Positions 17,246-26,805 of a stretch of 64,000 bases of DNA are shown piece by piece (the first letter of the stretch is position 1; every line of letters starts with the position of its first letter). The notes under the pieces are model-generated. The model made no database searches. It saw nothing but the letters and a program-made list of their open reading frames with translations, and was not told the DNA's origin. This stretch comes from Haemophilus parainfluenzae (GTDB lineage: Bacteria > Pseudomonadota > Gammaproteobacteria > Enterobacterales > Pasteurellaceae). The DNA is taken from positions 1 through 64,000 of the forward strand of contig NZ_QEPO01000005.1 in the NCBI RefSeq assembly GCF_003252725.1, read 5' to 3'. A program made the position numbers and the translations under genes.

Positions 17246-19495
17246 CTATAAACGTTTTGCTTCGATAACGTCGTCTAACTTCGCTAATCTAGCCAGTATT
17301 TTACTTAAACTTTCGACATTTTTCAGTTCAATTTCCATATCCATCGTTGCCACTTGTTTTTTGGTGTCCGCACGGCTTGAAACCCCTAACACGCTGACTT
17401 TTTCATTCGCGAGCACGGTCGTAATATCGCGTAATAAACCGTTGCGATCACTGGCCACAATGCGAATATTAATATGAAAACCAGCCGCATAATTATCTCC
17501 CCAAAGGGCTTCCACTACACGTTCCGGATGGGCAGCTTGTAATTCAATAAACTGTTCACAATCGCAACGATGAATTGAAATACCTCGTCCCATCGTAATG
17601 TAGCCTGCAATGGCATCACCTGGAATAGGCTGACAACAACGCGCCATATGGTGCATTAAATTACCGACCCCTTCAACGATCACATAACTTTTATTCTGTT
17701 GTTGCTCGGCTTTCTGTTGCGCCTTTTGCTGTGCAGTATTCGCGCTTTTACTCGCCACATGGCGGAGAATTTCTTGATCTGCTTCTTCAGCCGTCACTTT
17801 GATCAATCGGCTTTGCAAGAAATTCATCAACTGATTTAAGCGAATATCTCCGCTACCAATGCCCGCGTATAAATCTTCGAGATTTCTTAAGTTATAACGA
17901 GGCAAGGCAAGCTGCTCAACCTGTTTCAAACTGATATTCAAACGAGCAAGTTCATTATCTAACTGCTCTTTACCAGCTGGAACGTTTTTATCACGATCTT
18001 GTTTCTTAAACCACGCTTGGATTTTCGCACGCGCTTTTGAAGTATAGGTAAAGCCTAAGTTCGGGTTGACCCAATCTCGGCTTGGGTTAGGATTTTTCTG
18101 CGTGATAATATCCACTTGCTCACCCATTTGTAGGTGATAGGTGAATGGCACAATACGTCCCCCAACTTTCGCCCCAATACAACGGTGACCAATTTCACTG
18201 TGGATCGCATAAGCAAAATCGAGAGGGGTTGATCCCGCGGGTAAATCAACCACTTCACCTTTTGGCGTAAACACATATACTCGGTCATCAAAGACTTGGC
18301 TGCGCAATTCCGCCATCACTTCGCCAGAATCCGTAATATCATCTTGCCATGCTAGTAATTTACGCAACCAAGTGATTTTTTCTTCGTAAGCTGAAAGACT
18401 ACCTGTTGTCCCCTCTTTGTATTTCCAGTGTGCGGCAACGCCAAGCTCCGCATCATCATGCATTTGTTGAGTACGAATTTGCACTTCAATCGGCTTACCA
18501 CCTTTGCCCAATACCACAGTATGAATGGATTGATAGCCATTCGGTTTTGGATTGGCAACATAGTCATCAAATTCTTTTGGTAAATGTTTGAAATGAGTGT
18601 GTACGATACCAAGCGCGGTATAACAATCCTGCAATTTTTGCACAATAACTCTGACCGCTCTTACATCATATAAACCACTGAATTCCAGATGTTTCTTTTG
18701 CATTTTTCGCCAAATGCTATAGATATGTTTTGGACGACCGTAAGCCTCAACCTGATCAATATTTTCTTTTAAATAACCGGTTAATTCTGTCACAAAATCA
18801 GTAATATACTGCTCACGATCTAAACGACGCTCATGTAATAATTTGGCGATATTTCGATATTGTTCTGGATGCAAATAACGGAAGCAGTAATCTTCAAGTT
18901 CCCATTTCAATTGACCGATACCTAAACGGTTCGCCAACGGAGCATAAATATTGGAACACTCTTTGGCTGCCAACACTTTTTCTTCTTCGCAAAAATGATT
19001 TTCCGCATCGCGAAGAAAGGTAATACGTTCGGCAAGTTTGATGATCACACAGCGGAAATCGTCCACCATCGCAAGGAGCATACGGCGCACGTTATCCACT
19101 TGAGAAGCATTGGCTGAATGACTGGCGTTGAGCTGACGGATATTATCCATCTCCTCCACACCTTTAAGCAGTTTGGTGATTTTAGGGCCGAAATGTTCTT
19201 GAATTTGCTCCCAATCGACAATTCGGTTTGCCACTAATGGGAATAACATGGCGGTGAGCAAGCTTTCGCTATCCATATTCATTTCATGCAGAATTTCCAC
19301 CATTTCCACACCAGATTGCAATGTGAGAATGGCATTCTCCATTTGATCGGCATGTTCGGCTATTTTGGCTTGAGCATAATACCATGCATCAATCAGAGAC
19401 TTTTCTACGGGGGCAGCAAGTTTAAGGCTCGAACACCATTGTTCGATCACAAAATCATGTGGATTAGATAAGTGAGAACCACGAACTGCAACCAT
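17246..19495 (-). CDS. relA: GTP pyrophosphokinase RelA ((p)ppGpp synthetase I)
   Basis: A 749-residue stringent-response enzyme making (p)ppGpp on stalled ribosomes. In order: a degenerate HD hydrolase-like domain (about 50-210; the HD pair is lost, as in RelA), the synthetase domain with SIWRKMQKK and NPKPNGYQSIHT (about 235-365), TGS (about 395-460, TPKGEVVDLPAGSTPLDFAY), a zinc-finger-type Cys/His region (MARCCQPIPGD, IHRCDC) and a C-terminal ACT/RRM domain. I chose the ATG at 19495 because AAGGGGG lies just upstream. An in-frame ATG 36 bases earlier adds an unconserved tail. Confidence 0.97.
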   Translation of the reverse strand: MVAVRGSHLSNPHDFVIEQWCSSLKLAAPVEKSLIDAWYYAQAKIAEHADQMENAILTLQSGVEMVEILHEMNMDSESLLTAMLFPLVANRIVDWEQIQEHFGPKITKLLKGVEEMDNIRQLNASHSANASQVDNVRRMLLAMVDDFRCVIIKLAERITFLRDAENHFCEEEKVLAAKECSNIYAPLANRLGIGQLKWELEDYCFRYLHPEQYRNIAKLLHERRLDREQYITDFVTELTGYLKENIDQVEAYGRPKHIYSIWRKMQKKHLEFSGLYDVRAVRVIVQKLQDCYTALGIVHTHFKHLPKEFDDYVANPKPNGYQSIHTVVLGKGGKPIEVQIRTQQMHDDAELGVAAHWKYKEGTTGSLSAYEEKITWLRKLLAWQDDITDSGEVMAELRSQVFDDRVYVFTPKGEVVDLPAGSTPLDFAYAIHSEIGHRCIGAKVGGRIVPFTYHLQMGEQVDIITQKNPNPSRDWVNPNLGFTYTSKARAKIQAWFKKQDRDKNVPAGKEQLDNELARLNISLKQVEQLALPRYNLRNLEDLYAGIGSGDIRLNQLMNFLQSRLIKVTAEEADQEILRHVASKSANTAQQKAQQKAEQQQNKSYVIVEGVGNLMHHMARCCQPIPGDAIAGYITMGRGISIHRCDCEQFIELQAAHPERVVEALWGDNYAAGFHINIRIVASDRNGLLRDITTVLANEKVSVLGVSSRADTKKQVATMDMEIELKNVESLSKILARLAKLDDVIEAKRL

Positions 19496-19596
19496 AATAC
19501 CCCCTTGTTGATGAATATGGCTCGGCAACATCCTGTCAACCGAGTTGTCTTTTTAAGACAACAAAAAAGTCTGACTATTCTATCAGAATTTACACC

Positions 19597-20907
19597 TTAT
19601 TTGATAAATAATGTCACTGACTCCAAATGACTGGTATGCGGGAACATATCAATCATGGCCGTTTTGATGATACGATAACCGAAAGATCGGAGAATTTCTG
19701 CATCTCGTACTAAGGTTGCAGGGTTGCAAGATACATAAAGAATGCTTTCTGCACCAAGCTCACATAACGCATTCAGTGCAAAAGCCGCACCGCTACGAGG
19801 CGGATCGAGAAGAATTTTATTGAAATGTTGTTTTGCCCAAGGTTGTTCTGAAAAAGCTTGGTCTAAATCGGCTTGATAAAATTCAACATTCTCAATATGG
19901 TTAAACTGTGCATTCAATTGGGCTTTTTGAACCATGTCAAAAACACCTTCAATTCCAACCGCACTTTTCACGCGTTTGGCCAAAGGTAACGTGAAATTGC
20001 CCATGCCACAGAACAAATCTAAAACGTGATCGTCCTGATTCAAATCAAGCCAATCTAAAGCAGTCTCAACCATTTGTTGATTTAAGTGTGTATTCACTTG
20101 AATAAAATCGCGGATATCGAAAGATAAGCGAATATCATCTAACGCATAATAAGGCATTTCACCATGCACAAGTTGAAGACTTTGATCATCTTGTAAAAAC
20201 AAATTTACAGCATTTATATGAGCAAACTCGAGCAACAAAGTACGGTCAGTTTCGGCTAAATTTCCCTTATAGCGTAATAACATGGCTACGCCATTCTCTG
20301 CTGAAACTAATTCAATATGTCCTAATTGTTTCGGGGCTGAATATTGCGCCAAAAGTGCGGTCAATTTGGGAATCAAATCATTGATTGCTTGCTCTGCCAC
20401 TAAGCATTGCTGAATGCTGACTAACTGATTGGAGTTTTTCTGACGAAATCCCATTTCAACGGTTTTGTTTTTAGCATCCCACAGCAAACTTAATCGGACA
20501 CGACGACGATAGCCCCATTGTTCACCACAAATCATGGGCATTAATTGAATGGGCTCTGCTTGCAGTTTACTTAAACGAGAAAAAAGGGCTTTCTCTTTCG
20601 CTTTACGTTGCATTTCCACAGGAATATGCTGGCCTTGGCATCCACCACAACGCCCATAATAACGACATTGTGGCTCAACACGCTGATTACTCTCTTGTAG
20701 CCACTTTTGAGCATTGGCTAATCCATATTGACGTTTTTCATCGATCACTACCGCTTCCACTTTTTCCGTTGGTAAGGCATTTTCAATGAACCAGGTTTTA
20801 CCTTGAATTTTGGCTACGCCTAATCCTTGATAATCTAAATCCTGAATTTCAGCGACGATTTTTTGCGTGGTTTTCTGTTTTTTTTGTGGAGCGTAAGGTA
20901 AAGCCAT
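19597..20907 (-). CDS. rlmD: 23S rRNA (uracil-1939-C5) methyltransferase RlmD
   Basis: A 436-residue SAM-dependent RNA methyltransferase (RumA). It has an N-terminal TRAM domain (about 15-75), a 4Fe-4S cluster motif CRYYGRCGGCQGQH (about 82-95) with a further Cys in the central region, the SAM-binding VLDLFCGMGNFTLPLA (about 295-310), LLDPPRSGA, and the catalytic Cys/Pro motif VSCNPATL (about 394-401). It lies about 100 bp upstream of relA and about 36 bp downstream of recO on the same strand. Two short hairpins lie in the gap to relA. Confidence 0.96.
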   Translation of the reverse strand: MALPYAPQKKQKTTQKIVAEIQDLDYQGLGVAKIQGKTWFIENALPTEKVEAVVIDEKRQYGLANAQKWLQESNQRVEPQCRYYGRCGGCQGQHIPVEMQRKAKEKALFSRLSKLQAEPIQLMPMICGEQWGYRRRVRLSLLWDAKNKTVEMGFRQKNSNQLVSIQQCLVAEQAINDLIPKLTALLAQYSAPKQLGHIELVSAENGVAMLLRYKGNLAETDRTLLLEFAHINAVNLFLQDDQSLQLVHGEMPYYALDDIRLSFDIRDFIQVNTHLNQQMVETALDWLDLNQDDHVLDLFCGMGNFTLPLAKRVKSAVGIEGVFDMVQKAQLNAQFNHIENVEFYQADLDQAFSEQPWAKQHFNKILLDPPRSGAAFALNALCELGAESILYVSCNPATLVRDAEILRSFGYRIIKTAMIDMFPHTSHLESVTLFIK

Positions 20908-20943
20908 GATGGTGTCTTAATCTATTTGTATCAAAGAAAGGGA

Positions 20944-21648
20944 TTATTTTAAATAAAGTACATTTTGCGTAAATAATTCTCGGCTTTTCAGTGGCTTATC
21001 ACCTAAATAAGGCTTAAGCGCGATGCGGGTAAAACGTTTTGCCGATTGTAAGACCGCCTCATCGGTGAATTCTAAACGCTCAAAGGCGAGTAAATCTCGA
21101 CCATAAAAGGTCAAGTTATCTTTCACCAACGATGCGATAAAACCCTTTTCAGCACGGTATTGGTAAGTCATCGATTCATCCACTGGCAAACCTGAGCCAG
21201 CACAATGCAAAAAATCAATGCCATAACCTAATATTTTAAGTAAATGAAATTCAAATAGACGCAGTGTAGGCTCAACCTGTGGTTGAGTGGCTAAGCCTGT
21301 TAAGCATTGAAGATAATGCTGAAAAAGTTGTGGATTGGCCGTTTCGGGCTCGATCACTCGAGTAATCAGCTCATTTACATAAAATCCGCTATATAAAGCC
21401 GTTTGCTGCAAAGGCAACGTAATTGCTGCGGGCTCTGCTTTCGTGAGTGTTTTTAATGCACCTTTTCCTGACCAACGAAGAAGCAATGGCGTAAAAGGCT
21501 GTAAGACAGATTTCCATGCCGAACGTTTCGCACGTGCACCTTTTGCAATAACCGTCAAACGTCCCGTTTCTTCAGTGAATAAATCCACCAAAAGGCTGGT
21601 TTCACTATAAGGACGACGATGTAACACAAAGCCGCGTTGGAGATCCAT
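20944..21648 (-). CDS. recO: DNA repair protein RecO
   Basis: A 234-residue RecFOR-pathway mediator that loads RecA onto SSB-coated DNA. It begins with the RecO OB fold ([21 protein letters not shown]), followed by a helical domain. Several Cys residues typical of zinc-binding RecO proteins are missing, as is common in gammaproteobacteria. It lies only 7 bp after the small lipoprotein gene on the same strand. Confidence 0.95.
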   Translation of the reverse strand: MDLQRGFVLHRRPYSETSLLVDLFTEETGRLTVIAKGARAKRSAWKSVLQPFTPLLLRWSGKGALKTLTKAEPAAITLPLQQTALYSGFYVNELITRVIEPETANPQLFQHYLQCLTGLATQPQVEPTLRLFEFHLLKILGYGIDFLHCAGSGLPVDESMTYQYRAEKGFIASLVKDNLTFYGRDLLAFERLEFTDEAVLQSAKRFTRIALKPYLGDKPLKSRELFTQNVLYLK

Positions 21649-21655
21649 AAAAGAA

Positions 21656-22063
21656 TTATTTGCCTGATTTTAATTCACTTGGTTGTTTAACACAGCGTTC
21701 TGCGAGCACTTCACCTACGCTAGTTTGTAATTGACTGAAGTCATCACGCTCCTGCCAATACCAACGAATATTCGCATAATTTCTCCCACGCTCAGAAATC
21801 ACTCGTGTCAATTTTTCGGTTACATCATTAAAAGTAACGGTCACCTGACTGAGTGTTTTTTTACTTTTCTGTTTTTGCTTGGTATGAACCACACTCACTT
21901 CTTTATTGCCTTTACACAAATAAACCGTCGCTGAACCCTTTTGGGATTTTTTATCAACGGTTTGCACTTTCATTTTCTGTGGTGCTGGTTTGCTTAATTC
22001 AACATTTTGTGAACAAGCAGAAAGACAAAGTGCGGTCAAAATTACGCTTAATTTTTTTAACAT
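21656..22063 (-). CDS. Putative lipoprotein, unknown function
   Basis: A 135-residue protein with a clear lipoprotein signal: MLKKL, a hydrophobic run, then LSAC with the lipidated Cys at about 17. The mature part is small and basic, with a KQKQKSKK stretch (about 63-70) and an Arg/Trp-containing C-terminal half. I chose the ATG at 22063, since the 13 extra upstream residues would bury the signal peptide. A homologue sits between oapA and recO in H. influenzae as I recall. Function not recognised. Confidence 0.8.
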   Translation of the reverse strand: MLKKLSVILTALCLSACSQNVELSKPAPQKMKVQTVDKKSQKGSATVYLCKGNKEVSVVHTKQKQKSKKTLSQVTVTFNDVTEKLTRVISERGRNYANIRWYWQERDDFSQLQTSVGEVLAERCVKQPSELKSGK

Positions 22064-22139
22064 GAATTCTATTTCCATCAAGGGTTGTTTATGATTGCTC
22101 ACTTTGCGAAATGAGCAAGGATAAACAATCTTATCTAGA

Positions 22140-22162
22140 AAAATGGGCGATTACTCGCCCAC
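22140..22162 (-). terminator. oapA terminator
   Basis: A short GC-rich stem (GGGCGA/TCGCCC with a TTAC loop, about 22145-22160) is followed on the minus strand by ATTTTT, shortly after the oapA stop. Confidence 0.7.
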
Positions 22163-22168
22163 TAAAAA

Positions 22169-23563
22169 TTATTTTTTATACTGATATGAACCATCGGCTT
22201 GACGAATGAACTTACCGCCATTTGATAAACGAAGCTCACTCACTCGGCCTTGACTATTCACAGATACCTGTACTTTATCACCAGGTTTGAAACTGCTTAA
22301 TGCATTACCTGCACCACTTGCTTTTGTCATGGCATTCACATCTGAAATATTCAGTTTATTATCACGGAATACTTGCATCAGTGAAACACCTTGCGGCACC
22401 GTTAATGTTTTTGTTGCACCGGTTGAAGCGGTTTGTGCTGCTGGTTCAGCTGCTTTCACCGCATTGTGGGTTGCTGATTTCGCTTCCACAATTTGAACCT
22501 TACTGTCTTTAGTAGCAACAGGTTTACCTTCTTGAATTTTGCTTGACTCTTTTTTCACAGTTTGAGTCGGTTGAGCTGTCGCCTTTTCAGTTACTGGTTT
22601 AGGTTGTTTTTTCTCTTGAACCACTGGTGTCTGTTCACGACGTGGTTCTACTTTATGTTCAACCATTGCGGTATGTTTTTCTACAGTTGGTTGTACTATT
22701 TTCACAGGTTCTTTAACTGGAGCTGGTGCAACAGCTGGTTGAACCGGCGCAGGTTGTGTCGCTGGTTGTTGAGCAACAGTTTGTTGTGCAGGCTCTGCAG
22801 GCTGTGATTTCGCAGAATCTGCTTTATCACCTACATACTCCATGGCTGGAGGAGCATCTGATTTAGCTTCATTTGCGGCTTGCTCCGTTGTTGCCGGCGC
22901 TGCATTGTTATTGTTATCTAATACGGTGGTTTCAACCGGTTGAGACTGATCCAATGATTGGAATTGAACTGGAATTTCATTACTGGTTTGTTGTTCAAAA
23001 GACTCCACCGTATCTGAATTTGGTTTTAGGGTGAAGAAAATGATCAACAATACCACTAAACCCAAAATAGCAATAAATAAACGGCGATGTTTTTCTGGTA
23101 ACATTTGTAAAACCTTCCATTTTTCAGGTGATTTCAAGCTTGCTGCCGCAGTGGTTACTGCCGGTGCAACGGTTTCTGCTTGAGTTGTCACTTCTTCCAC
23201 AATCTCTTCTGCAGGTGAATTTTCAAAAATCACTTTTTCTTCCGCTACGTTTTCTACTTGAACATTTTCAACGGGCTCTTGAGCTCCGAAAGCACTTGAT
23301 GGTGCTGACTGTTCAGCATTTTCACTTTGGAATGCTTGAGAAGGAGAAAAAGGTTGGCTTGCTGCCGCGCCAAAAGTTGGCTCGCGACGAACATGGAATT
23401 GCGTATCTGGCTGTTCTTTTTTACCAAATAAACCTTTGGCTTTATCAAAAATTGAGCCACTTTGTTGAACCGGCTTTCTTGGTGTCACAGAGTCAGAGTG
23501 ATTAAATCCTAAATCTAATTCATTTTGAGATGAATTGTCGTTAGGTTGATTTTTATTATCCAC
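22169..23563 (-). CDS. oapA: Opacity-associated protein OapA
   Basis: A 464-residue cell-envelope protein. It has a charged cytoplasmic N-terminus, a single membrane span at about 165-186 (hydrophobic IAILGLVVLLIIFF), a long Pro/Gln/Ala/Lys-rich low-complexity linker (about 225-380), and a C-terminal OapA/LysM-like domain (about 382-464: LTVPQGVSLMQVFRDNKLN). OapA causes translucent colony form and aids nasopharyngeal colonisation in H. influenzae. The C-terminal domain resembles peptidoglycan-binding domains (YtfB-like). The gene is minus strand, between epmB and the small lipoprotein, with its own hairpin. Confidence 0.93.
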   Translation of the reverse strand: MDNKNQPNDNSSQNELDLGFNHSDSVTPRKPVQQSGSIFDKAKGLFGKKEQPDTQFHVRREPTFGAAASQPFSPSQAFQSENAEQSAPSSAFGAQEPVENVQVENVAEEKVIFENSPAEEIVEEVTTQAETVAPAVTTAAASLKSPEKWKVLQMLPEKHRRLFIAILGLVVLLIIFFTLKPNSDTVESFEQQTSNEIPVQFQSLDQSQPVETTVLDNNNNAAPATTEQAANEAKSDAPPAMEYVGDKADSAKSQPAEPAQQTVAQQPATQPAPVQPAVAPAPVKEPVKIVQPTVEKHTAMVEHKVEPRREQTPVVQEKKQPKPVTEKATAQPTQTVKKESSKIQEGKPVATKDSKVQIVEAKSATHNAVKAAEPAAQTASTGATKTLTVPQGVSLMQVFRDNKLNISDVNAMTKASGAGNALSSFKPGDKVQVSVNSQGRVSELRLSNGGKFIRQADGSYQYKK

Positions 23564-23637
23564 GGTATTACCTCGATTTGCTAAACTAAAGATCGCACAA
23601 AAGTGCGGTGAAAAATTGAGTCGTATTTTATCGGATC

Positions 23638-24660
23638 TTAAGCTGTGTATAAAGTCTTATTTGGCTCTCCGCCGATTTCTCGTGCTAATTTGGGCACTAA
23701 ATAGCCAGAAGTGAGAGCCTGTAATTCTTTGTAAATTTGTAATGCTTTCTCATCTGAGATATAAAAATGGCTTGCCCCCTGCACTTTATCCAATAAATGT
23801 AAGTAATAAGGCAGAATACCCGATTGAAACAGCTTATCGCCTAATACTTTTAATGTATGTGGATTATCATTCACATCCTTTAAAAGGACTGATTGGTTGA
23901 GTAACGTGACTTTAGCACCTGCCAGTTTTTGCATAGCCAAAGAGAGCGCCTCATCAATTTCATTTGGATGATTGATATGTGTTACAAACACCGCTTGTAA
24001 TGGGCTTTTTAGCAATAAATCACAAAATTCATCCGTAATGCGATCTGGGATCACGACTGGCAAACGAGAGTGAATACGTAAACGCTGTAAGTGCGGTATT
24101 TTTTCAAGGCGTTCTAATAGCCATGCCCATTCACTATCCTTTGCCATCATCGGATCGCCACCCGAAAAAATCACTTCTTCAATTTCTGAATGGACCGCAA
24201 TATAGTCTATTGCTTGTTGCCAACTCGTTTTATTGCCTGGGTTTTGATCATAAGGAAAATGGCGACGGAAACAATAGCGACAGTTAACCGCGCAGCCTCC
24301 TTTTGCCATGAAAAGCAAGCGATTTTGATATTTATGCAGAATATTAGGCACCGCATTTTTTTGCTGCTCATCTAAAGGATCTTGGCTAAAACCTTCCGCT
24401 TCAATAAATTCTTGTTGAGCCGTCATCACTTGCAAAAAAAGTGGGTCTTTCGGATTCCCTTTTTCCATTTTTTCAACAAAAGGTAAAGGCACTCGCATAG
24501 CAAAAAGTTTACGAGCAGTGATATCCTCGGCAAAATCGTCAACAGGTAAATTTAAGGTTTTTAGTAATATTTTAGGATCAGAAATCGCATTTTTTAGGGT
24601 TTCTAACCAATTTTGTTCTTCTCTAATCGCAATATTTCGGGTTAAAATACGCACTTTCAA
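23638..24660 (-). CDS. epmB: EF-P beta-lysylation protein EpmB (lysine 2,3-aminomutase family)
   Basis: A 340-residue radical SAM, PLP-dependent aminomutase that turns (S)-alpha-lysine into (R)-beta-lysine for attachment to EF-P by EpmA. The cluster motif is CAVNCRYCFRRHFPY (C-x3-C-x2-C, about 118-132), followed by SGGDPMM. The PLP lysine is expected in the C-terminal part (LHLLDKVQGASHFY region). It is divergent from its target gene efp with only 30 bp between start codons, so control regions must lie inside the coding sequences. Confidence 0.96.
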   Translation of the reverse strand: MKVRILTRNIAIREEQNWLETLKNAISDPKILLKTLNLPVDDFAEDITARKLFAMRVPLPFVEKMEKGNPKDPLFLQVMTAQQEFIEAEGFSQDPLDEQQKNAVPNILHKYQNRLLFMAKGGCAVNCRYCFRRHFPYDQNPGNKTSWQQAIDYIAVHSEIEEVIFSGGDPMMAKDSEWAWLLERLEKIPHLQRLRIHSRLPVVIPDRITDEFCDLLLKSPLQAVFVTHINHPNEIDEALSLAMQKLAGAKVTLLNQSVLLKDVNDNPHTLKVLGDKLFQSGILPYYLHLLDKVQGASHFYISDEKALQIYKELQALTSGYLVPKLAREIGGEPNKTLYTA

Positions 24661-24690
24661 ACAATCTCTATTTTTTAGGATATTTTTAAT

Positions 24691-25257
24691 ATGGCTACAT
24701 ATACTACCAGTGATTTCAAACCAGGTCTAAAATTTATGCAAGACGGTGAGCCTTGTGTGATCGTTGAAAACGAATTCGTTAAACCAGGTAAAGGCCAAGC
24801 TTTTACTCGTACTCGTATTCGTAAATTAATTTCAGGCAAAGTATTAGATGTAAACTTCAAATCTGGTACTTCGGTTGAAGCTGCTGATGTTATGGATCTT
24901 AACCTGACTTATTCATACAAAGATGATGCATTCTGGTACTTCATGCACCCAGAAACATTCGAACAATACTCTGCTGATGCAAAAGCAGTAGGCGACGCAG
25001 AAAAATGGTTATTAGACCAAGCAGATTGTATCGTGACTTTATGGAATGGTGCGCCAATCAGCATCACACCACCAAACTTCGTAGAATTAGAAATCATCGA
25101 TACAGACCCAGGTCTTAAAGGTGATACTGCAGGTACAGGCGGTAAACCAGCGACATTAAGCACTGGCGCAGTGGTGAAAGTGCCTCTTTTCGTTCAAATT
25201 GGTGAAGTGATTAAAGTCGATACTCGTTCAGGCGAATACGTTTCTCGTGTGAAATAA
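24691..25257 (+). CDS. efp: Translation elongation factor P
   Basis: A 188-residue three-domain EF-P that relieves ribosome stalling at polyproline stretches. Lys34 in KPGKGQAF is the site of beta-lysylation, in line with the adjacent epmB. KOW-like domain I and two OB domains follow, and the C-terminal [10 protein letters not shown] is typical. It is monocistronic, ending at a hairpin terminator. A ribosome site (TAGGA) lies 10-14 bases upstream of the ATG. Confidence 0.98.
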   Translation: MATYTTSDFKPGLKFMQDGEPCVIVENEFVKPGKGQAFTRTRIRKLISGKVLDVNFKSGTSVEAADVMDLNLTYSYKDDAFWYFMHPETFEQYSADAKAVGDAEKWLLDQADCIVTLWNGAPISITPPNFVELEIIDTDPGLKGDTAGTGGKPATLSTGAVVKVPLFVQIGEVIKVDTRSGEYVSRVK

Positions 25258-25279
25258 TCTTTCATTATAAGATAAAAAG

Positions 25280-25316
25280 AACGGTCAATATTTAATGAAT
25301 ATTGGCCGTTTTTTAT
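25280..25316 (+). terminator. efp terminator
   Basis: A 13-bp stem (25280-25292 and 25298-25310) with one G-T pair is followed by TTTTTATT. Confidence 0.85.
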
Positions 25317-25344
25317 TGTTTGTGCATTAGTTTCAGTGATATAA

Positions 25345-25373
25345 AAAATGCGGTTATTCCTAACCGCACTTTG
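25345..25373 (-). terminator. Terminator of the protein E gene
   Basis: An inverted repeat around TGCGGTTA/TAACCGCA (about 25349-25368), containing one uptake sequence, lies just past the stop of the minus-strand gene. Confidence 0.65.
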
Positions 25374-25378
25374 ATTGA

Positions 25379-25882
25379 TTATTTTGCTTTTGAGCCTTCT
25401 AACTCTAAAGAAGGTTTTCTATCTGAGTTCACACAAATGATTTGTGCAGCCGCATAGAGCGTTGTATTAGGTTTTAAGCTAATTGTGTATTTTTCTTGTT
25501 TTTTCGGTGCGGCACGCAAACCTTCGCCCCAGAAATCATCATAAAAATCAGTACGAACTTGGGTTAAATGGTAGTTCTTACAGTTTAAGATTTTATATTG
25601 GCGAACAGAACGTGCATAACGTCTTTTCTCATTTGGATACACATATAAACCTTTATCCAAATTCACCACCGCATCAAAATGCACTTGATTTAAATCTTGG
25701 TTGTCCACCCAAATTGAATCAGTATCAATGTAGTAATTTTTATCTTTTACTAATCGAACATACCCTACTCTATCTTTTGAAGGAGGCGTTAATGTCACCT
25801 CTTCTTGTGTAACTGGCGATTGAACAGCTGAACAGCCTGCTAAAAGGGCTACACCTAAAAACGTTAATGCTAATTTTTTCAT
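25379..25882 (-). CDS. pe: Surface adhesin protein E (PE) lipoprotein
   Basis: A 167-residue outer-membrane lipoprotein. Its signal peptide ends in LLAGC with the lipidated Cys at 17. The mature sequence closely matches H. influenzae protein E from memory: GYVRLVK, SIWVDNQ, HFDAVVNLDKGLYVYP, and the RYARSVRQYKILNC segment (about 90-103), which in PE lies in the epithelial-cell and laminin/vitronectin-binding region. PE binds host vitronectin, laminin and plasminogen. Two Cys residues (about 103 and 153) can form the known disulfide. The gene is beside pflA, the same neighbourhood as in H. influenzae. Confidence 0.9.
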   Translation of the reverse strand: MKKLALTFLGVALLAGCSAVQSPVTQEEVTLTPPSKDRVGYVRLVKDKNYYIDTDSIWVDNQDLNQVHFDAVVNLDKGLYVYPNEKRRYARSVRQYKILNCKNYHLTQVRTDFYDDFWGEGLRAAPKKQEKYTISLKPNTTLYAAAQIICVNSDRKPSLELEGSKAK

Positions 25883-25935
25883 TTTTCCTCCTTAAAGCTT
25901 TCTAAAGCCTGCTGTTAATCTTTTTATACCTTAGC

Positions 25936-26676
25936 TTAATATTTTACCGTATGTCCATATCCTTCAAGAATCGTTTTGATATGTTCAAGCGATTCTTTCG
26001 TCGGTGGCAAAACATCTGCGAGCTCATACTCAAAGCCGAGGGTTTTCCATTTATGAGCACCTAATCGATGATAAGGGAGAAGTTCGACTTTTTCAATATT
26101 GGTCATACCTTCAATAAACTGTCCGAGCAAATGAACATCATGATCGTTATCGGTATAACCTGGAACTACTACATAACGAATCCAGGTTCGCTGATTACGT
26201 TTTTGCAGATATTTCGCAAACTCAAGTGTCCGTTTATTTGGTACACCAATAAGGTTTTGGTGTACTTGATCGTTAAGTTCTTTTAAATCAAGCAAAACAA
26301 GATCGGTTACATCGATCAGTTCATCAATAATGTGATCATAATGACGTACAAACCCATTAGTATCTAAACAAGTATTAATGCCTTCTGCTTTACAAGCTCG
26401 GAACCAATCTCGTACAAACTCAGCTTGAAGAATGGCTTCACCACCTGATGCTGTTACACCACCACCGGTTGCATTCATAAAGTGACGATAACTCACCACT
26501 TCTTTCATAAGTTCTTCCACACTGATTTCGCGACCACCATCAAGATCCCAAGTATCACGATTGTGGCAATATTTGCAACGCATTAAACAGCCTTGCATAA
26601 ATAAAATAAAACGAATGCCGGGACCATCCACGGTTCCACAGGATTCAAAGGAGTGAATTCTTCCTAGAACAGACAT
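25936..26676 (-). CDS. pflA: Pyruvate formate-lyase 1-activating enzyme
   Basis: A 246-residue radical SAM enzyme that installs the glycyl radical on PflB. The cluster motif is [14 protein letters not shown] (C-x3-C-x2-C, about 30-43), followed by the [11 protein letters not shown]-binding motif. It lies downstream of pflB on the same strand, but a strong hairpin after pflB separates them, so it may have its own promoter in the 26677-26805 gap or be read at a reduced level. Confidence 0.97.
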   Translation of the reverse strand: MSVLGRIHSFESCGTVDGPGIRFILFMQGCLMRCKYCHNRDTWDLDGGREISVEELMKEVVSYRHFMNATGGGVTASGGEAILQAEFVRDWFRACKAEGINTCLDTNGFVRHYDHIIDELIDVTDLVLLDLKELNDQVHQNLIGVPNKRTLEFAKYLQKRNQRTWIRYVVVPGYTDNDHDVHLLGQFIEGMTNIEKVELLPYHRLGAHKWKTLGFEYELADVLPPTKESLEHIKTILEGYGHTVKY

Positions 26677-26730
26677 ACATAAATTTCCAAAAAATAAATC
26701 TAGCTAAATTTTACCAAAAATATCATCTAT

Positions 26731-26760
26731 AAAAAATGAGCCTGACTTAAATCAGGCTCA
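26731..26760 (-). terminator. pflB terminator
   Basis: A 9-bp perfect stem (26737-26745 and 26752-26760) is followed on the minus strand by TTTTTT. Confidence 0.85.
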
Positions 26761-26805
26761 TAATTTTTATGTTCCCGCTAAAGTGCGGTTAAATTTTATC
26801 GTGTT

